Positions 14,960-23,475 of a stretch of 40,745 nt of DNA are shown in pieces (position 1 is the stretch's first letter; the number at the start of each line of letters is the position of its first letter). The notes beneath the pieces are model-generated. The model was not told the DNA's origin, did no database searches, and was given only the letters and a program-made list of their open reading frames with translations. The stretch comes from Acidobacteriota bacterium (GTDB taxonomy: Bacteria > Chlamydiota > Chlamydiia > Chlamydiales > Rhabdochlamydiaceae): NCBI GenBank assembly GCA_903970255.1, contig CAJCHM010000019.1:1-40745 (forward strand), given 5' to 3'. The translations under genes were made by a program, and so were the position numbers.

Positions 14960-15280
14960 TTAGTTATAACGGCCTTTATATTCTTGCTTATCCAGTTCTT
15001 TCGCTGCCATTTCTTGATGAGAATTATTACGTTCTTGATATTCAGTCGTTTTGCTAAATCCTCTCTGAGAAAATGCAGATTCTGGAAGGTGAAAATCATC
15101 AACTACAGGTTTCATGTCACCTTGGGCATATCCGGCTTTTGCCATTTTGCCCTCTTTCCCAGAATGATTAGCTTGTGCAAGATAGTCAATCCCTTGTTTA
15201 TTGTAAACTTTTGATCTGTCTGCTTTTTCACGCATTTGGTGAATAGGCTCTCTATTAGAACCTGAGTAATTTTTTGCCAT
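14960..15280 (-). CDS. small polar protein (106 aa)
   Basis: MAKNYSGSNREPIHQMREKAD..., hydrophilic throughout with Gln/Lys-rich helices and no membrane segment. It shares the MAK- start and composition with its downstream neighbour. A CGAGG site precedes the ATG. No function assigned. Confidence 0.55.
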   Translation of the reverse strand: MAKNYSGSNREPIHQMREKADRSKVYNKQGIDYLAQANHSGKEGKMAKAGYAQGDMKPVVDDFHLPESAFSQRGFSKTTEYQERNNSHQEMAAKELDKQEYKGRYN

Positions 15281-15426
15281 ATATACCTCGCGAGTTATGG
15301 GCTTTAATGTGATTGTAGATTAAAGTTTTTTTTTTAAAAAGAGATAATTCAAACTATCAAATTTTCATTTGTATTGTTTCAATGTAAATGGTCTGTTAAT
15401 CTTTCGTGTTTTCAAGTTAATCTCAT

Positions 15427-15498
15427 TCCTTCTTAGCTCAGCGGCAGAGCAGTGCGCTGTTAACGCATTGGTCCTAGGTTCGAATCCTAGAGACGGAG
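15427..15498 (+). tRNA. tRNA-Asn (anticodon GTT)
   Basis: Cloverleaf by eye: acceptor TCCTTCT with AGACGGA (one U-C mismatch at the fourth pair), D stem GCTC/GAGC, anticodon stem TGCG/CGCA with loop CTGTTAA, T stem CTAGG/CCTAG with loop TTCGAAT. Discriminator G; no encoded CCA. It lies on the plus strand two bases from the end of the minus-strand portal gene. It may be a functional codon supplement or a degenerate, attachment-site-like copy. Confidence 0.85.
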
Positions 15499-15500
15499 TT

Positions 15501-17585
15501 TTAAACCATAGAAGAAGACATAGGAACTTCTGTCATTTCAGGAGCTTCAGGAATTGATTTATTCAAAGGCTTTTCATTTTCATCTTTAGCATCTTCGTCT
15601 TCTTTCCCCTTTAAACGTTCTGTGATATCGAGATATTGCTGTAAATGATTGAGATCTATGCTTTGGAGTTCTTTTATAGCTTTAACCATATTTAAGGCAG
15701 ATCCAGAACGGTCTTGTTCAGCTCTTTGTATACGTTCTGCATTCAGAGCTTTATCAAGCTGGATCTTAGCTAGTCTTTCTTGGGCTAATCCTTCTTTAGA
15801 GTGGGCTTCAGCCATCATCATTTGGTTTTTGAGTTGAATATGCTCAAGTTCTATCTTTTCGCGTTTTTCTGCTTGTTGTTGTTGAGATTCTTGCGCCTTT
15901 TGAATCTTTTCATTGATACGATCTTTATTTTGGATCGTCATTGCTTCGACGATTTCATCCATAAATACCGTTTTTAGATTATCAGGAACTAACTGCTGAA
16001 GATGTAATAATTGGGCGAGTTCTAATTGCTGTTGAGACTCAGTCAGGACGCCTTGAACCACTTTGCATCCGTATTTGAAAAAAGCTTTATTATCAAATTC
16101 AGCAGTCGGATCTTCCCCTATCACTTGTTTAACTTTTCCGTATGTCCAAAAATATTGGATCATTCCGATTTGAATATCCCCGCAAAGTCTTTGGGATTCA
16201 TCAAATTGATCAAATAACCTCTGTAGATTTCGTGCGGTAGCGGCTTGCCTCATCATGGAAATGATTCCGGCTTTATCATCTACATCAATACCCATTGCAG
16301 AAGGATCAACACCAGCGATTCTATGAATCACTTCCATCAGCATCTCTTCCATTTGCAGCATTACAGGGCTTGGAGGATGAATATCCATATTTTGTATATC
16401 GTCGGGACTTGCATCTTTCTTATAAAACAGGCTTCTACCGTGTCCTTGATTTAGCGCATCATCAGGAGTTACTAGAGACCCTTGTCGGATTTTGTAACCT
16501 TGTTGCTGAGCCTCGCATATATCTAAATCCCCTACTTTCATTCGATTAAACAGAAATTGAGCATCCTTCAGATCAGAACACACAGATCTGAATTTGTACG
16601 CATAATAAGGAGTATCCGGTGAAAAATACCCGTAGAAACCAACGTAAGGGTATCGATCTATTCCGTATGGGTTGCATTCATCCACTAAAACTCGATCATT
16701 TACAGTTAACGTCCTTCTAACGGTGGGTTTTGCCTTTCTAATCACTTTCAAACGTTTTCCAAACGTTTGCATGATAATGCGCAAATCTTCCTCGTCTCCT
16801 GTAAATTCTTGACATTCTTCTGTTTCACGATCGATCAAATATTCAACTTCTCGAGTGCTCAGATACCAATATTCATCGAATGCAACCACATTAGGAAATT
16901 GAATCTGATAAACTTCAGGCATATAATAGAATTTATCATCTCTATATGATCCACGGGGTAATGACAGAATTTCATCAGCAAATTGAGAATATAAAATTGC
17001 ACATTCATAAAGATCAAATAGTTGTCTTATCCAAATAAATCTGCAGTCACTTAAATCGTGACGTCTAAAGTAGGGATCTATCATCACCGATTTAAAATCG
17101 ACATTTCGAATGCGAATATCTGGAGAAATTGGATCGCAAGTATAATCTGGAAACATTGACACTAGGGAAAATCCCTGGATCAGCGGCCCTTGTTCAAAGG
17201 CATCTGAATAAACTTGATATGCACCCGACTTATTATGAATGTAGGAAAGACATTTCGTCATTTGATCAGCTGTCTTTTGCATAGGAGATTGAATCGGTAT
17301 GCAGATAGATGACTTTCGGGATTGTCTTTGCTGTCCGGTAATTGCTTGAACAATTGGGTTCATGATGTTGAAATTAAACATTTTTCTTCTGGATGGCAGA
17401 AGATTAGTGGGGAATATTTGAGACCAAATATCCTGGTCAGCCATACAGAAGCGTTGATTTAGATCAGCTTGGTACCACTGCGTTTGAAGAATGTTGATCG
17501 ATTCAGTGTAATTACGATTCTGTTGTTGACGAATGGATAAATCAATTTGAGAATTGGGCCAAAATATTGGGTCACTATTGCGCAT
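15501..17585 (-). CDS. portal protein, P22-like (694 aa)
   Basis: The ring through which DNA is packaged. Early part has FNFNIMNPIVQAITGQQRQ, the portal-typical start of the core. The middle has VDFKSVMIDPYFRRHDLSD and RYPYVGFYGYFSPDTPYYAY, then RSVCSDLKDAQFLFNRMK and HRIAGVDPSAMGID, all in the order known for P22-type portals. The last 150 residues are a long Gln/Lys/Glu coiled coil like the P22 barrel. It lies between the terminase genes and scaffold, as expected. Confidence 0.88.
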   Translation of the reverse strand: MRNSDPIFWPNSQIDLSIRQQQNRNYTESINILQTQWYQADLNQRFCMADQDIWSQIFPTNLLPSRRKMFNFNIMNPIVQAITGQQRQSRKSSICIPIQSPMQKTADQMTKCLSYIHNKSGAYQVYSDAFEQGPLIQGFSLVSMFPDYTCDPISPDIRIRNVDFKSVMIDPYFRRHDLSDCRFIWIRQLFDLYECAILYSQFADEILSLPRGSYRDDKFYYMPEVYQIQFPNVVAFDEYWYLSTREVEYLIDRETEECQEFTGDEEDLRIIMQTFGKRLKVIRKAKPTVRRTLTVNDRVLVDECNPYGIDRYPYVGFYGYFSPDTPYYAYKFRSVCSDLKDAQFLFNRMKVGDLDICEAQQQGYKIRQGSLVTPDDALNQGHGRSLFYKKDASPDDIQNMDIHPPSPVMLQMEEMLMEVIHRIAGVDPSAMGIDVDDKAGIISMMRQAATARNLQRLFDQFDESQRLCGDIQIGMIQYFWTYGKVKQVIGEDPTAEFDNKAFFKYGCKVVQGVLTESQQQLELAQLLHLQQLVPDNLKTVFMDEIVEAMTIQNKDRINEKIQKAQESQQQQAEKREKIELEHIQLKNQMMMAEAHSKEGLAQERLAKIQLDKALNAERIQRAEQDRSGSALNMVKAIKELQSIDLNHLQQYLDITERLKGKEDEDAKDENEKPLNKSIPEAPEMTEVPMSSSMV

Positions 17586-17631
17586 ATTTTCATTATATGC
17601 ATAAACTAATTATTTTAAATAAAAGAATTTA

Positions 17632-18156
17632 TTACTTTATACTCCCAAAATTTTTTGGCAATTTAATCTGTTTTTTTGGGACAGACAATTTTTCCACAGA
17701 TTCTTCTATCCTGGAAAGAGTAGATAAAATGCATGTTACTTTTGCGTATGGTTCTGAATAAATAGATTCATACTCAGTGGTTAATTTCTTCATCATCTTC
17801 TTAACGTCCACTAATTCTTTATCAATCTTTTGACTATTTGTTTTCTCGCCTAACTCAATCATTTCTAAGATTTTTTTATTTGCTAATTCTAAGAACTTAT
17901 CAAAATCTTTTCTTTCAGATAAAGCAGCTCTCGCAGTTGAAATAACTCCTTTCAATTCAAGCATCATTGAATTTACTTTATTAGCATTTTCCTGAATTTT
18001 TTTGTCTAAATCTGGGTGTTTATTGAATGAGATGCCTAAAATCATTTCCTGTATTTGATTATTTTGATGTATACATTGCTCAATACGATTATTCATAAAT
18101 TTTTGATTTTCTATCACTAATTTCAAAAGTTCACGATATTTTTTCAAAAAAAACAT
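17632..18156 (-). CDS. coiled-coil protein of unknown role (174 aa)
   Basis: MFFLKKYRELLKLVIENQKF... is charged and helical over nearly all its length with several heptad stretches. It lies 2 bp from the terminase stop and upstream of portal. This could be a packaging or portal accessory, but no family is recognised. Confidence 0.6.
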   Translation of the reverse strand: MFFLKKYRELLKLVIENQKFMNNRIEQCIHQNNQIQEMILGISFNKHPDLDKKIQENANKVNSMMLELKGVISTARAALSERKDFDKFLELANKKILEMIELGEKTNSQKIDKELVDVKKMMKKLTTEYESIYSEPYAKVTCILSTLSRIEESVEKLSVPKKQIKLPKNFGSIK

Positions 18157-18157
18157 T

Positions 18158-19459
18158 TTATTCCCAATATTTGTTTAATGCTTTCATATCATTATCGATT
18201 GATCCAGAAGTTTCGCACTTAGGAAGTCCAACTGCTAAATATCTCATTGCATCCGCAAAATGACTCGATGCATCGTGACATGGTTTCTGATTATAGACTT
18301 TATTCTTGTCGTTCCACTCTCGATGATAATGTTCTAGTGCTTTTATCAAATCTGCACATTTTTTTTCATCGATATAAATTCTTGAAGACAATAAAGCCTT
18401 AACCGCTTCAATTCCATCGGCAATGAGACCTTTTGGAACCACCGTAACGGGAATATTCAAATCGTTTAAAATATCTCTTCTTGTACACCCCGATCCAAGA
18501 CCATCATTTTGATCGACATCATGAGGAAATAAATGAACTCCATATTTATATGGCCTCGAATTGAATACATCTTTCATATGCGATAAGGTCTTATTTCGAT
18601 AATTTTCACAGTCAATGATATGAATATTGGTCCCTGAAATTTGAAAGAATATAATGGGATTATCATCATCCCATCCAAGATCACAAGATGAATTTACGAG
18701 TTTGCTTGGGTCATATTTCACAATTCCAATGCGTTCATCATTCCTCATATTCATCAGTAAGTTAGCGTAATAAGAACCTTCAATACCTCTATCGAAGGAG
18801 CAATAGTATTCTTGGAGTGCTAGTTCTTCACTCATTCCCTCTTTCTTTTCTTGTTCTACATCTTGGCACGTCAAAACATTCGTATCTAAAATCGTTAATC
18901 TTTCTGCAAACCACCCTTCCGTAACTTGAGCGGTTCTAAATATGTCATAAAAGTGATTTCGACCTCTTGGGGTACTAATAAATATGGCTACCCCTTTGTT
19001 AACTTTTAAAATTGGACGAATAAAATCCCAAACTGCAGGATCTTGAATTGCATATTCACTAAAAACCACAATCTTAGGGTTAGTTCCCATTAGACTATCA
19101 ATATTATCCGAACCAATTAATTGAAATAACGATCCATTGGTAAAACGAATCTTCATTTCTTGAGAATTTATATTTGCTATGACTTCTTTTGGAATATAAT
19201 CAATGATGCGAAAACCATCGATATTAATCGCATCCCATATTACTTTTTTAGCTTGCGAATATGTGGGTAGAATATAATAGCATGTGCAAATAGATTTTAT
19301 GAGTTCTTTTATACACCAATTGAAAATTGTAACATCTTTTCCACCTCTACGATGAACGCACCATACGACGCGTTTTATTCCACTATCAAGTGCTTGCAGC
19401 ACCCTGAGTTGATATACTCTCGGGAAGAATTTCGATTGGATTTCCAGTTCCAGGGGCAT
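18158..19459 (-). CDS. terL: terminase large subunit (433 aa)
   Basis: DNA-packaging ATPase and nuclease. Walker A-like WCVHRRGGKDVTIFNW at residues about 33-48; Walker B region KIVVFSEYAIQD near residue 130; the coupling motif FISTPRGRNHFYD follows. The C-terminal nuclease half has SCDLGWDDDNP and ends with the acidic and His residues of HDASSHFADAMRY. Length is normal. Its start overlaps the small subunit by 74 bp. The final part HxxSHxADAxRY is characteristic of this family. Confidence 0.92.
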   Translation of the reverse strand: MPLELEIQSKFFPRVYQLRVLQALDSGIKRVVWCVHRRGGKDVTIFNWCIKELIKSICTCYYILPTYSQAKKVIWDAINIDGFRIIDYIPKEVIANINSQEMKIRFTNGSLFQLIGSDNIDSLMGTNPKIVVFSEYAIQDPAVWDFIRPILKVNKGVAIFISTPRGRNHFYDIFRTAQVTEGWFAERLTILDTNVLTCQDVEQEKKEGMSEELALQEYYCSFDRGIEGSYYANLLMNMRNDERIGIVKYDPSKLVNSSCDLGWDDDNPIIFFQISGTNIHIIDCENYRNKTLSHMKDVFNSRPYKYGVHLFPHDVDQNDGLGSGCTRRDILNDLNIPVTVVPKGLIADGIEAVKALLSSRIYIDEKKCADLIKALEHYHREWNDKNKVYNQKPCHDASSHFADAMRYLAVGLPKCETSGSIDNDMKALNKYWE

Positions 19460-19856
19460 AATTTACCTTGAAATTGACGGAAGGAATTTGTTTTGACTCA
19501 TCCTTTCTAAGGTCAGATTCAAATTTGGCATGTTCTCTTTTATCGTGCCCCATGAAATGATCATAGACTGACGCGTTGTTTTCATAGGCTTTTACGTGTA
19601 ATTGTTTAGAATTTAACCATTCTTCCCGCCTATATCCTAGGTGAGCTTTTGCAATATCGTAAGCCTCTCCGAATCCCTCGGGATCTTCATGAGACCATTG
19701 AGTTAATTTAGCTGGACGAATGTTTTTAGTAGCACAGAATTTGCAGAAGTTTATGCTATCGTCTTTTTCTGCCCATTCAACAAGATCTATTGCTATTTGC
19801 GTACGATCATGTATTAAGCGTTTCCAAGGAGGCTTTTTTGATTTTGATGTTTCCAT
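19386..19856 (-). CDS. putative terminase small subunit (156 aa)
   Basis: Lies directly upstream of and overlapping terL. MNETSK-like basic start, then an HTH-type helical part (INFCKFCATKNIRPAKLTQW) that would bind DNA, followed by charged helices (RREEWLNSKQLHVKAYENN). Size and position are those of small terminases. The C-terminal extension overlaps the terL reading frame. Assignment is mainly contextual. Confidence 0.65.
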   Translation of the reverse strand: METSKSKKPPWKRLIHDRTQIAIDLVEWAEKDDSINFCKFCATKNIRPAKLTQWSHEDPEGFGEAYDIAKAHLGYRREEWLNSKQLHVKAYENNASVYDHFMGHDKREHAKFESDLRKDESKQIPSVNFKVNYAPGTGNPIEILPESISTQGAAST

Positions 19857-19934
19857 GAAACTTATTTAACATTAAAATAATTTATTGTTAAATAAATTTA
19901 TTTAAAATACTACTCGAATGGGTAATTTCATAAA

Positions 19935-20357
19935 TTATCCTTTCATAAGTACTTCTTGAAAAAATTCCATCATTTCGTAGTGGTATTTCGCTTTTATAAG
20001 ATGGTATTGTACACGATGCCAATGATCAATACATTCTAATCCGTATTGTGCGAAGAAAGTTAGTGCAGCAGCCATAACTTTAGTTGAGAGTCCAGACACA
20101 GAAAAAGTTGCCATAAACGATGTAAAGAAATATTTAGCTTTTTCCTTATCGGAACATTCTGGAAGAGACCAAATTTCTGTTTCCAGACACATCATATATG
20201 TCTCTGCCTTATCTCTATGAAATTCTACTAGATCTATGTATTCTTCCATTTGATCGTTAGTCAACACAAGATTATTATTGTAAATACTGCAATGAGCAGG
20301 TTCTGCTATCATGTAAGAACCAAAACAGAATAATAAAAACAAATAAATATACCACAT
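19935..20357 (-). CDS. possibly exported small protein (140 aa)
   Basis: Start at MWYIYLFLLFCFGSYMIAEP, preceded by GAGG; the longer GTG-started reading has no clear site. The first 20 residues look like a signal peptide or membrane anchor. The rest is helical with several Cys and His residues (MMCLETEIWSLPECSDKEK). No family recognised. It may act in the envelope as an exclusion or lysis factor. Confidence 0.5.
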   Translation of the reverse strand: MWYIYLFLLFCFGSYMIAEPAHCSIYNNNLVLTNDQMEEYIDLVEFHRDKAETYMMCLETEIWSLPECSDKEKAKYFFTSFMATFSVSGLSTKVMAAALTFFAQYGLECIDHWHRVQYHLIKAKYHYEMMEFFQEVLMKG

Positions 20358-20500
20358 AACACTTATCCTCTGTTTGAATATGAGATTTCCTACAAAAATA
20401 CATCCAGTAGTAATTAAAGAGGAAATAACTATATTCACAAAATTACTCGAATCGACTCATTCATAGGGATTCCATGGTCTACAACGTCTGATAATATATC

Positions 20501-20644
20501 TTATGTTAAATGATTTTTAGCGTGATATCGTTCCATAATAGTGCCTGAATCAAGTACATCAATTTTCAAATTCTTATCTTGCTCACAGTATGTTTCAGAG
20601 GCATCGAAAGATTTGACACTTTTATACTCAACTTTCTTCATCAT
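20501..20644 (-). CDS. small unknown protein (47 aa)
   Basis: ATG follows the upstream TGA by one base. The sequence MMKKVEYKSVKSFDASETYC then KNLKIDVLDSGTIMERYHAK has a normal soluble composition. Tight spacing to the upstream gene suggests coupling. The function is unknown. Confidence 0.5.
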   Translation of the reverse strand: MMKKVEYKSVKSFDASETYCEQDKNLKIDVLDSGTIMERYHAKNHLT

Positions 20645-21067
20645 TCATTTTGGAAGAGCCTCTATACATTGTCTAAGTTTATCAATGTTTTCCCTGTAAT
20701 GGTGATCCATTTGTTCTTTAGTAAATTTAACATCAGTTCTAATCGATCCATTCAGAGGGTTTTTACCCTCCATTAGGTTTATCAGGATCTTTAGAGTGAG
20801 CATCGGAACTATATCGGGTAATTTGGTCGACGTAGTTTGGCATACACCGCATAGTCCATAAACAATCTCATTGAACATTATTCCATATAGGGAAACCATC
20901 AAAGACACATATCCTTCGGTATTTTCCATATCAGGATTTATGTTCAATTTTATCCTCATTTCCGAAATCATCTTTGTTAGAATCAAATGAAAGTTAATGT
21001 GACCGTACTCCGATAATTCTCTAATTTTTTCATCTGTATCATAATAATCTATAAATTTGTCTTTCAC
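20645..21067 (-). CDS. unknown helical protein (140 aa)
   Basis: GTG start (MKDKFIDYYDTDEKIRELSE) overlapping the stop of a 25-codon upstream ORF. A middle hydrophobic stretch (GYVSLMVSLYGIMFNEIVYG) may be buried rather than membrane-spanning. C-terminal DHHYRENIDKLRQCIEAL. Family not recognised. Confidence 0.5.
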   Translation of the reverse strand: MKDKFIDYYDTDEKIRELSEYGHINFHLILTKMISEMRIKLNINPDMENTEGYVSLMVSLYGIMFNEIVYGLCGVCQTTSTKLPDIVPMLTLKILINLMEGKNPLNGSIRTDVKFTKEQMDHHYRENIDKLRQCIEALPK

Positions 21068-21141
21068 TTTAACTCTCGATTAAGGGTTTCCAATGTGTCA
21101 CACCTATTACCTGACTTCCAGAATTTTCTTCGTCTAGGCAT
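21064..21141 (-). CDS. possible 25-residue basic leader ORF
   Basis: MPRRRKFWKSGNRCDTLETL..., whose TGA overlaps the GTG start of the next gene. It may serve only to couple translation. There is no strong ribosome site. The remaining DNA from 21142 to 21196 holds nothing I can name. Confidence 0.3.
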   Translation of the reverse strand: MPRRRKFWKSGNRCDTLETLNRELK

Positions 21142-21195
21142 TTCCATACAAGAGTAGTATAGAAAATGTAGAAATTATGAAAAACAGAAATGTAA

Positions 21196-21227
21196 CGCAA
21201 AACTTATCCTGAAGGACAAGTTTTGCG
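21196..21227 (-). terminator. hairpin after the collagen-like gene
   Basis: CGCAAAACTT and AAGTTTTGCG, 10 bp with an inner TCC/GGA extension, 15 bases beyond the collagen-like stop. The minus-strand side is followed by a weak T-rich stretch. It is a probable terminator. Confidence 0.6.
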
Positions 21228-21241
21228 AGTGGGCATTGGAA

Positions 21242-21913
21242 TCAGGGAAGTAGTTCTAAACATTCAATATTGACACTTGCAATAGTGATTGGGAAGACGC
21301 TTCCAGTGATATTTGGATTCAAACTAACAGATGAAGCAGAAGTATTTCTAAGTCTCAACATATCTCCAGCTTTAACTTCTATAATCACATCTCCTGTGGA
21401 ATGAGCTGCATCATCATTCGGGCTGGATGTATAACCTGAATAAATTGAACCCGGAACTAATACTCCATTTAACCAAAAACCAAATGACCATGAGGGTACT
21501 GGTTGAGGAATGGGAGAAGAAATTCTAGCTTGCAATTGCCATTCTATGTGATAAATTCCATGTTTTATAAATTTTATATCCCCTGTTACGTTGGCCTGAC
21601 TTAAGTCAAAGTCTGTGGCTGAGGAGACGGCATTTTGAGAATCAAATAGAACTTGGTCTCCAATAGCTGGTGCGTTAAAGGGCTGAATAGTTTGAGCCAA
21701 AGAAGCAAAAACGTTAGCAAAAGGCTCTTGAACAGAAGCTGGCGGATTTGTACCAGATCCATCGGGCCCTTGCAATCCTTGAACGCCCTGAACCCCTGCT
21801 GGCCCCATTATTCCTTGTGAACCTGGAACTCCTTGAATTCCTTGTGATCCTTGTAATCCCGGCATCCCTTGTGGCCCTTGAATACAGCAACAGCAATCTT
21901 TATCTTGACCCAT
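21242..21913 (-). CDS. collagen-like protein with C1q-like head (223 aa)
   Basis: Start MGQDKDCCCCIQG, with GGAGG just upstream. Residues about 12-55 are fifteen G-x-y triplets (GPQGMPGLQGSQGIQG...) broken by GSGTNPPAS. The remaining 160 residues are beta-rich with the pattern of a C1q/BclA-like trimer head (HGIYHIEWQLQARI, VKAGDMLRLRNTS). A four-Cys cluster precedes the collagen part. Such proteins form fibrous trimers on virions or on the host surface. It is separate from the fibre cluster and lies near the terminase side. Virion fibre is the likeliest role. Confidence 0.8.
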   Translation of the reverse strand: MGQDKDCCCCIQGPQGMPGLQGSQGIQGVPGSQGIMGPAGVQGVQGLQGPDGSGTNPPASVQEPFANVFASLAQTIQPFNAPAIGDQVLFDSQNAVSSATDFDLSQANVTGDIKFIKHGIYHIEWQLQARISSPIPQPVPSWSFGFWLNGVLVPGSIYSGYTSSPNDDAAHSTGDVIIEVKAGDMLRLRNTSASSVSLNPNITGSVFPITIASVNIECLELLP

Positions 21914-21984
21914 ATAAACCTCCAATAGTGGACGGAACTTCATATCCCGACAATATTCACTATAACATTTATTTTACTTTGAGA

Positions 21985-22107
21985 GTGTGTTTAATAAAAT
22001 CTATCCTATTATAGGAGTGTATTTCGGTTCGGAAATTTTCTCTAGAAGGTCAGATAATAAAAAAAGTTGAAGAAAGATTACAATGTGTGTTTCATAAAAT
22101 CTATCCT
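21985..22107. repeat. pair of 23-bp direct repeats exactly 100 bp apart
   Basis: GTGTGTTT, A or C, ATAAAATCTATCCT at 21985-22007 and 22085-22107, one mismatch. The second copy covers the 3' end of the 22101 gene. The DNA from 21914 to 22100 has no convincing gene; the repeats and a T-rich stretch are all I see. Confidence 0.8.
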
Positions 22108-22478
22108 CTAAAAACTCGTAAATGCTCGATGTCAAAAACCCTATTAGTTCTGAAGTCGGAGTACATTATTTGTCTTAAATCTCTTTTTGGTTTTCTTTCT
22201 GAAGGTCTTTCGACCCAATTTTTATTTGAAGACTTGATTTCGTATTCCTTAGAACACTTGGGGTTGCAAAAATATATTTTATCTTTTGCTGGCGCTATGA
22301 AAATCAAATCACAATTTTTGCACTGTCTTTTAGATTTTTCTGTAATTCGTGGTTTATAATTTTCTCTTATTTTTTTCTTTTGATATTCGACAGAACAGGG
22401 AACGCATCTTTTTTGGTGAGAAACTTTACGTGGAAATTTCTTTTTGCACTCTAAACATTGAAATGTTTTTATATTCAC
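22101..22478 (-). CDS. small zinc-finger-type protein (125 aa)
   Basis: GTG start. Four Cys pairs: CLEC, CVPC, CKNC and C-x3-C in CNPKCSKEY, i.e. two zinc-binding units separated by a basic linker. The tail is basic (RPSERKPKRDLRQIMYSDF). It may be a DNA- or RNA-binding regulator, or a remnant of an HNH-type enzyme (the spacing CxxC...FCNPKCS is seen in some), but no HNH histidines are present. Confidence 0.55.
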   Translation of the reverse strand: MNIKTFQCLECKKKFPRKVSHQKRCVPCSVEYQKKKIRENYKPRITEKSKRQCKNCDLIFIAPAKDKIYFCNPKCSKEYEIKSSNKNWVERPSERKPKRDLRQIMYSDFRTNRVFDIEHLRVFRG

Positions 22479-22667
22479 ACCTCAATCCAAAGCAAGCTTA
22501 CCGTGATCCATTGGCTCAATTAGAGGCATTTTAACACGGTAAGTTGCGAATTGGAATTCAGGCTTAAAATCATATTCGTCTTATCCAAACCATTCAACCG
22601 ATTAGGAGTGTAATTGACATGATCAGCCTGAAAAATCATCATGGATTTCTTTTGAATTTATGTCGAT

Positions 22668-22760
22668 TTATTCCATCCACTCATTGCATTTATCGCAATA
22701 CAAAGAATCATATAATCCACTGTACTTGAACATTACCCCGCAATCACATGGATATTTCAT
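22668..22760 (-). CDS. tiny zinc-ribbon peptide (30 aa)
   Basis: MKYPCDCGVMFKYSGLYDSL...; CDC and CDKC give a zinc-ribbon-like arrangement. The start directly follows the upstream stop (TAAATG). From 22479 to 22667 there is an open but ATG-poor stretch (tail ...MPLIEPMDHGKLALD) that may be a gene fragment. Confidence 0.5.
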   Translation of the reverse strand: MKYPCDCGVMFKYSGLYDSLYCDKCNEWME

Positions 22761-22895
22761 TTATTTTTTCTTCTTCATCATCTTTTCACCCATCGCACAA
22801 ACTCTATCTCTTTTGTGATCTTCCTTTGCGAGACTTTTTAGTTCTTTCACTTCTTTCTTAGCGCCTTTCTCAATCTTTTTAATTTTCTTGTCCAT
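22761..22895 (-). CDS. small Lys-rich protein (44 aa)
   Basis: MDKKIKKIEKGAKKEVKELK then KRDRVCAMGEKMMKKKK. Strongly basic and helical. It overlaps the upstream gene by 17 bp and couples to the next. A possible nucleic-acid-binding role is inferred from charge only. Confidence 0.6.
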   Translation of the reverse strand: MDKKIKKIEKGAKKEVKELKSLAKEDHKRDRVCAMGEKMMKKKK

Positions 22896-23058
22896 TTTCT
22901 TTGTCCTTAATGTATTTAAATAAATAATCGATCAAATTTTCTCTATCTCTCATAGTGATAAATCCCTTATCACCTACTGAAAAATAATAACCTTTCCCTG
23001 ATCCTCTCAGATACTTGAAATCTTCCCATTGCATTTTTTTTCGTTGTATTTCATCCAC
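22879..23058 (-). CDS. small unknown protein (59 aa)
   Basis: GTG start chosen (VDEIQRKKMQWEDFKYLRG); the frame is open further upstream to about 23105 without a standard start, so the true N-terminus may be longer. Charged with aromatic strands (GYYFSVGDKGFITM). Function unknown. Confidence 0.45.
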   Translation of the reverse strand: MDEIQRKKMQWEDFKYLRGSGKGYYFSVGDKGFITMRDRENLIDYLFKYIKDKENGQEN

Positions 23059-23126
23059 TATTGAATTCCAATCTTTTTCTGGAAATTTCGAAATATTCCT
23101 CTTCTTTTTCTATACCGAATGAATGA

Positions 23127-23300
23127 TCATTTCTTCTTAATTTTTGACCGTAATTTACGCGCTTCAGATAATGCGATTGCTACGGCTTGCTTGGGATTAG
23201 AAACTACTGGCCCATTCTTACTTCCGCTGTGCAATTCACCTTCTTTGAATTCGCGCATCACTTTTTTAACCTTAGATTTTTCTTTGGACTTATTACTCAT
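23127..23300 (-). CDS. small protein of the DUF6496 type (57 aa)
   Basis: KVMREFKEGELHSGSKNGPV followed by NPKQAVAIALSEARKL is the typical sequence of this small family, common in phages and bacteria, function unknown. The start overlaps the stop of the upstream membrane peptide. Confidence 0.75.
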   Translation of the reverse strand: MSNKSKEKSKVKKVMREFKEGELHSGSKNGPVVSNPKQAVAIALSEARKLRSKIKKK

Positions 23301-23464
23301 TTTTTATCCTGGTGCTGCATTTTTAGTTCTACTCCGAAATTCTCATCGAAATCTTGCAGAGGAAGGTTACACGAACTGATAAACATCATCCAAAACGCTA
23401 TTACTATCATCATTAGCGAGAACGTTACAAAAGCAATTAACCATCGATCATCTTTCATAGGCAT
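23297..23464 (-). CDS. small membrane protein (55 aa)
   Basis: Start at MPMKDDRWLIAFVTFSLMMI, with AAAGGA upstream. One membrane helix (residues 8-27, FVTFSLMMIVIAFWMMFI) then SSC and a polar tail. The shape resembles an o-spanin or a small envelope protein. It overlaps the 3' end of RusA by an offset frame. Confidence 0.6.
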   Translation of the reverse strand: MPMKDDRWLIAFVTFSLMMIVIAFWMMFISSCNLPLQDFDENFGVELKMQHQDKK

Positions 23465-23475
23465 TTTAATTTCCT

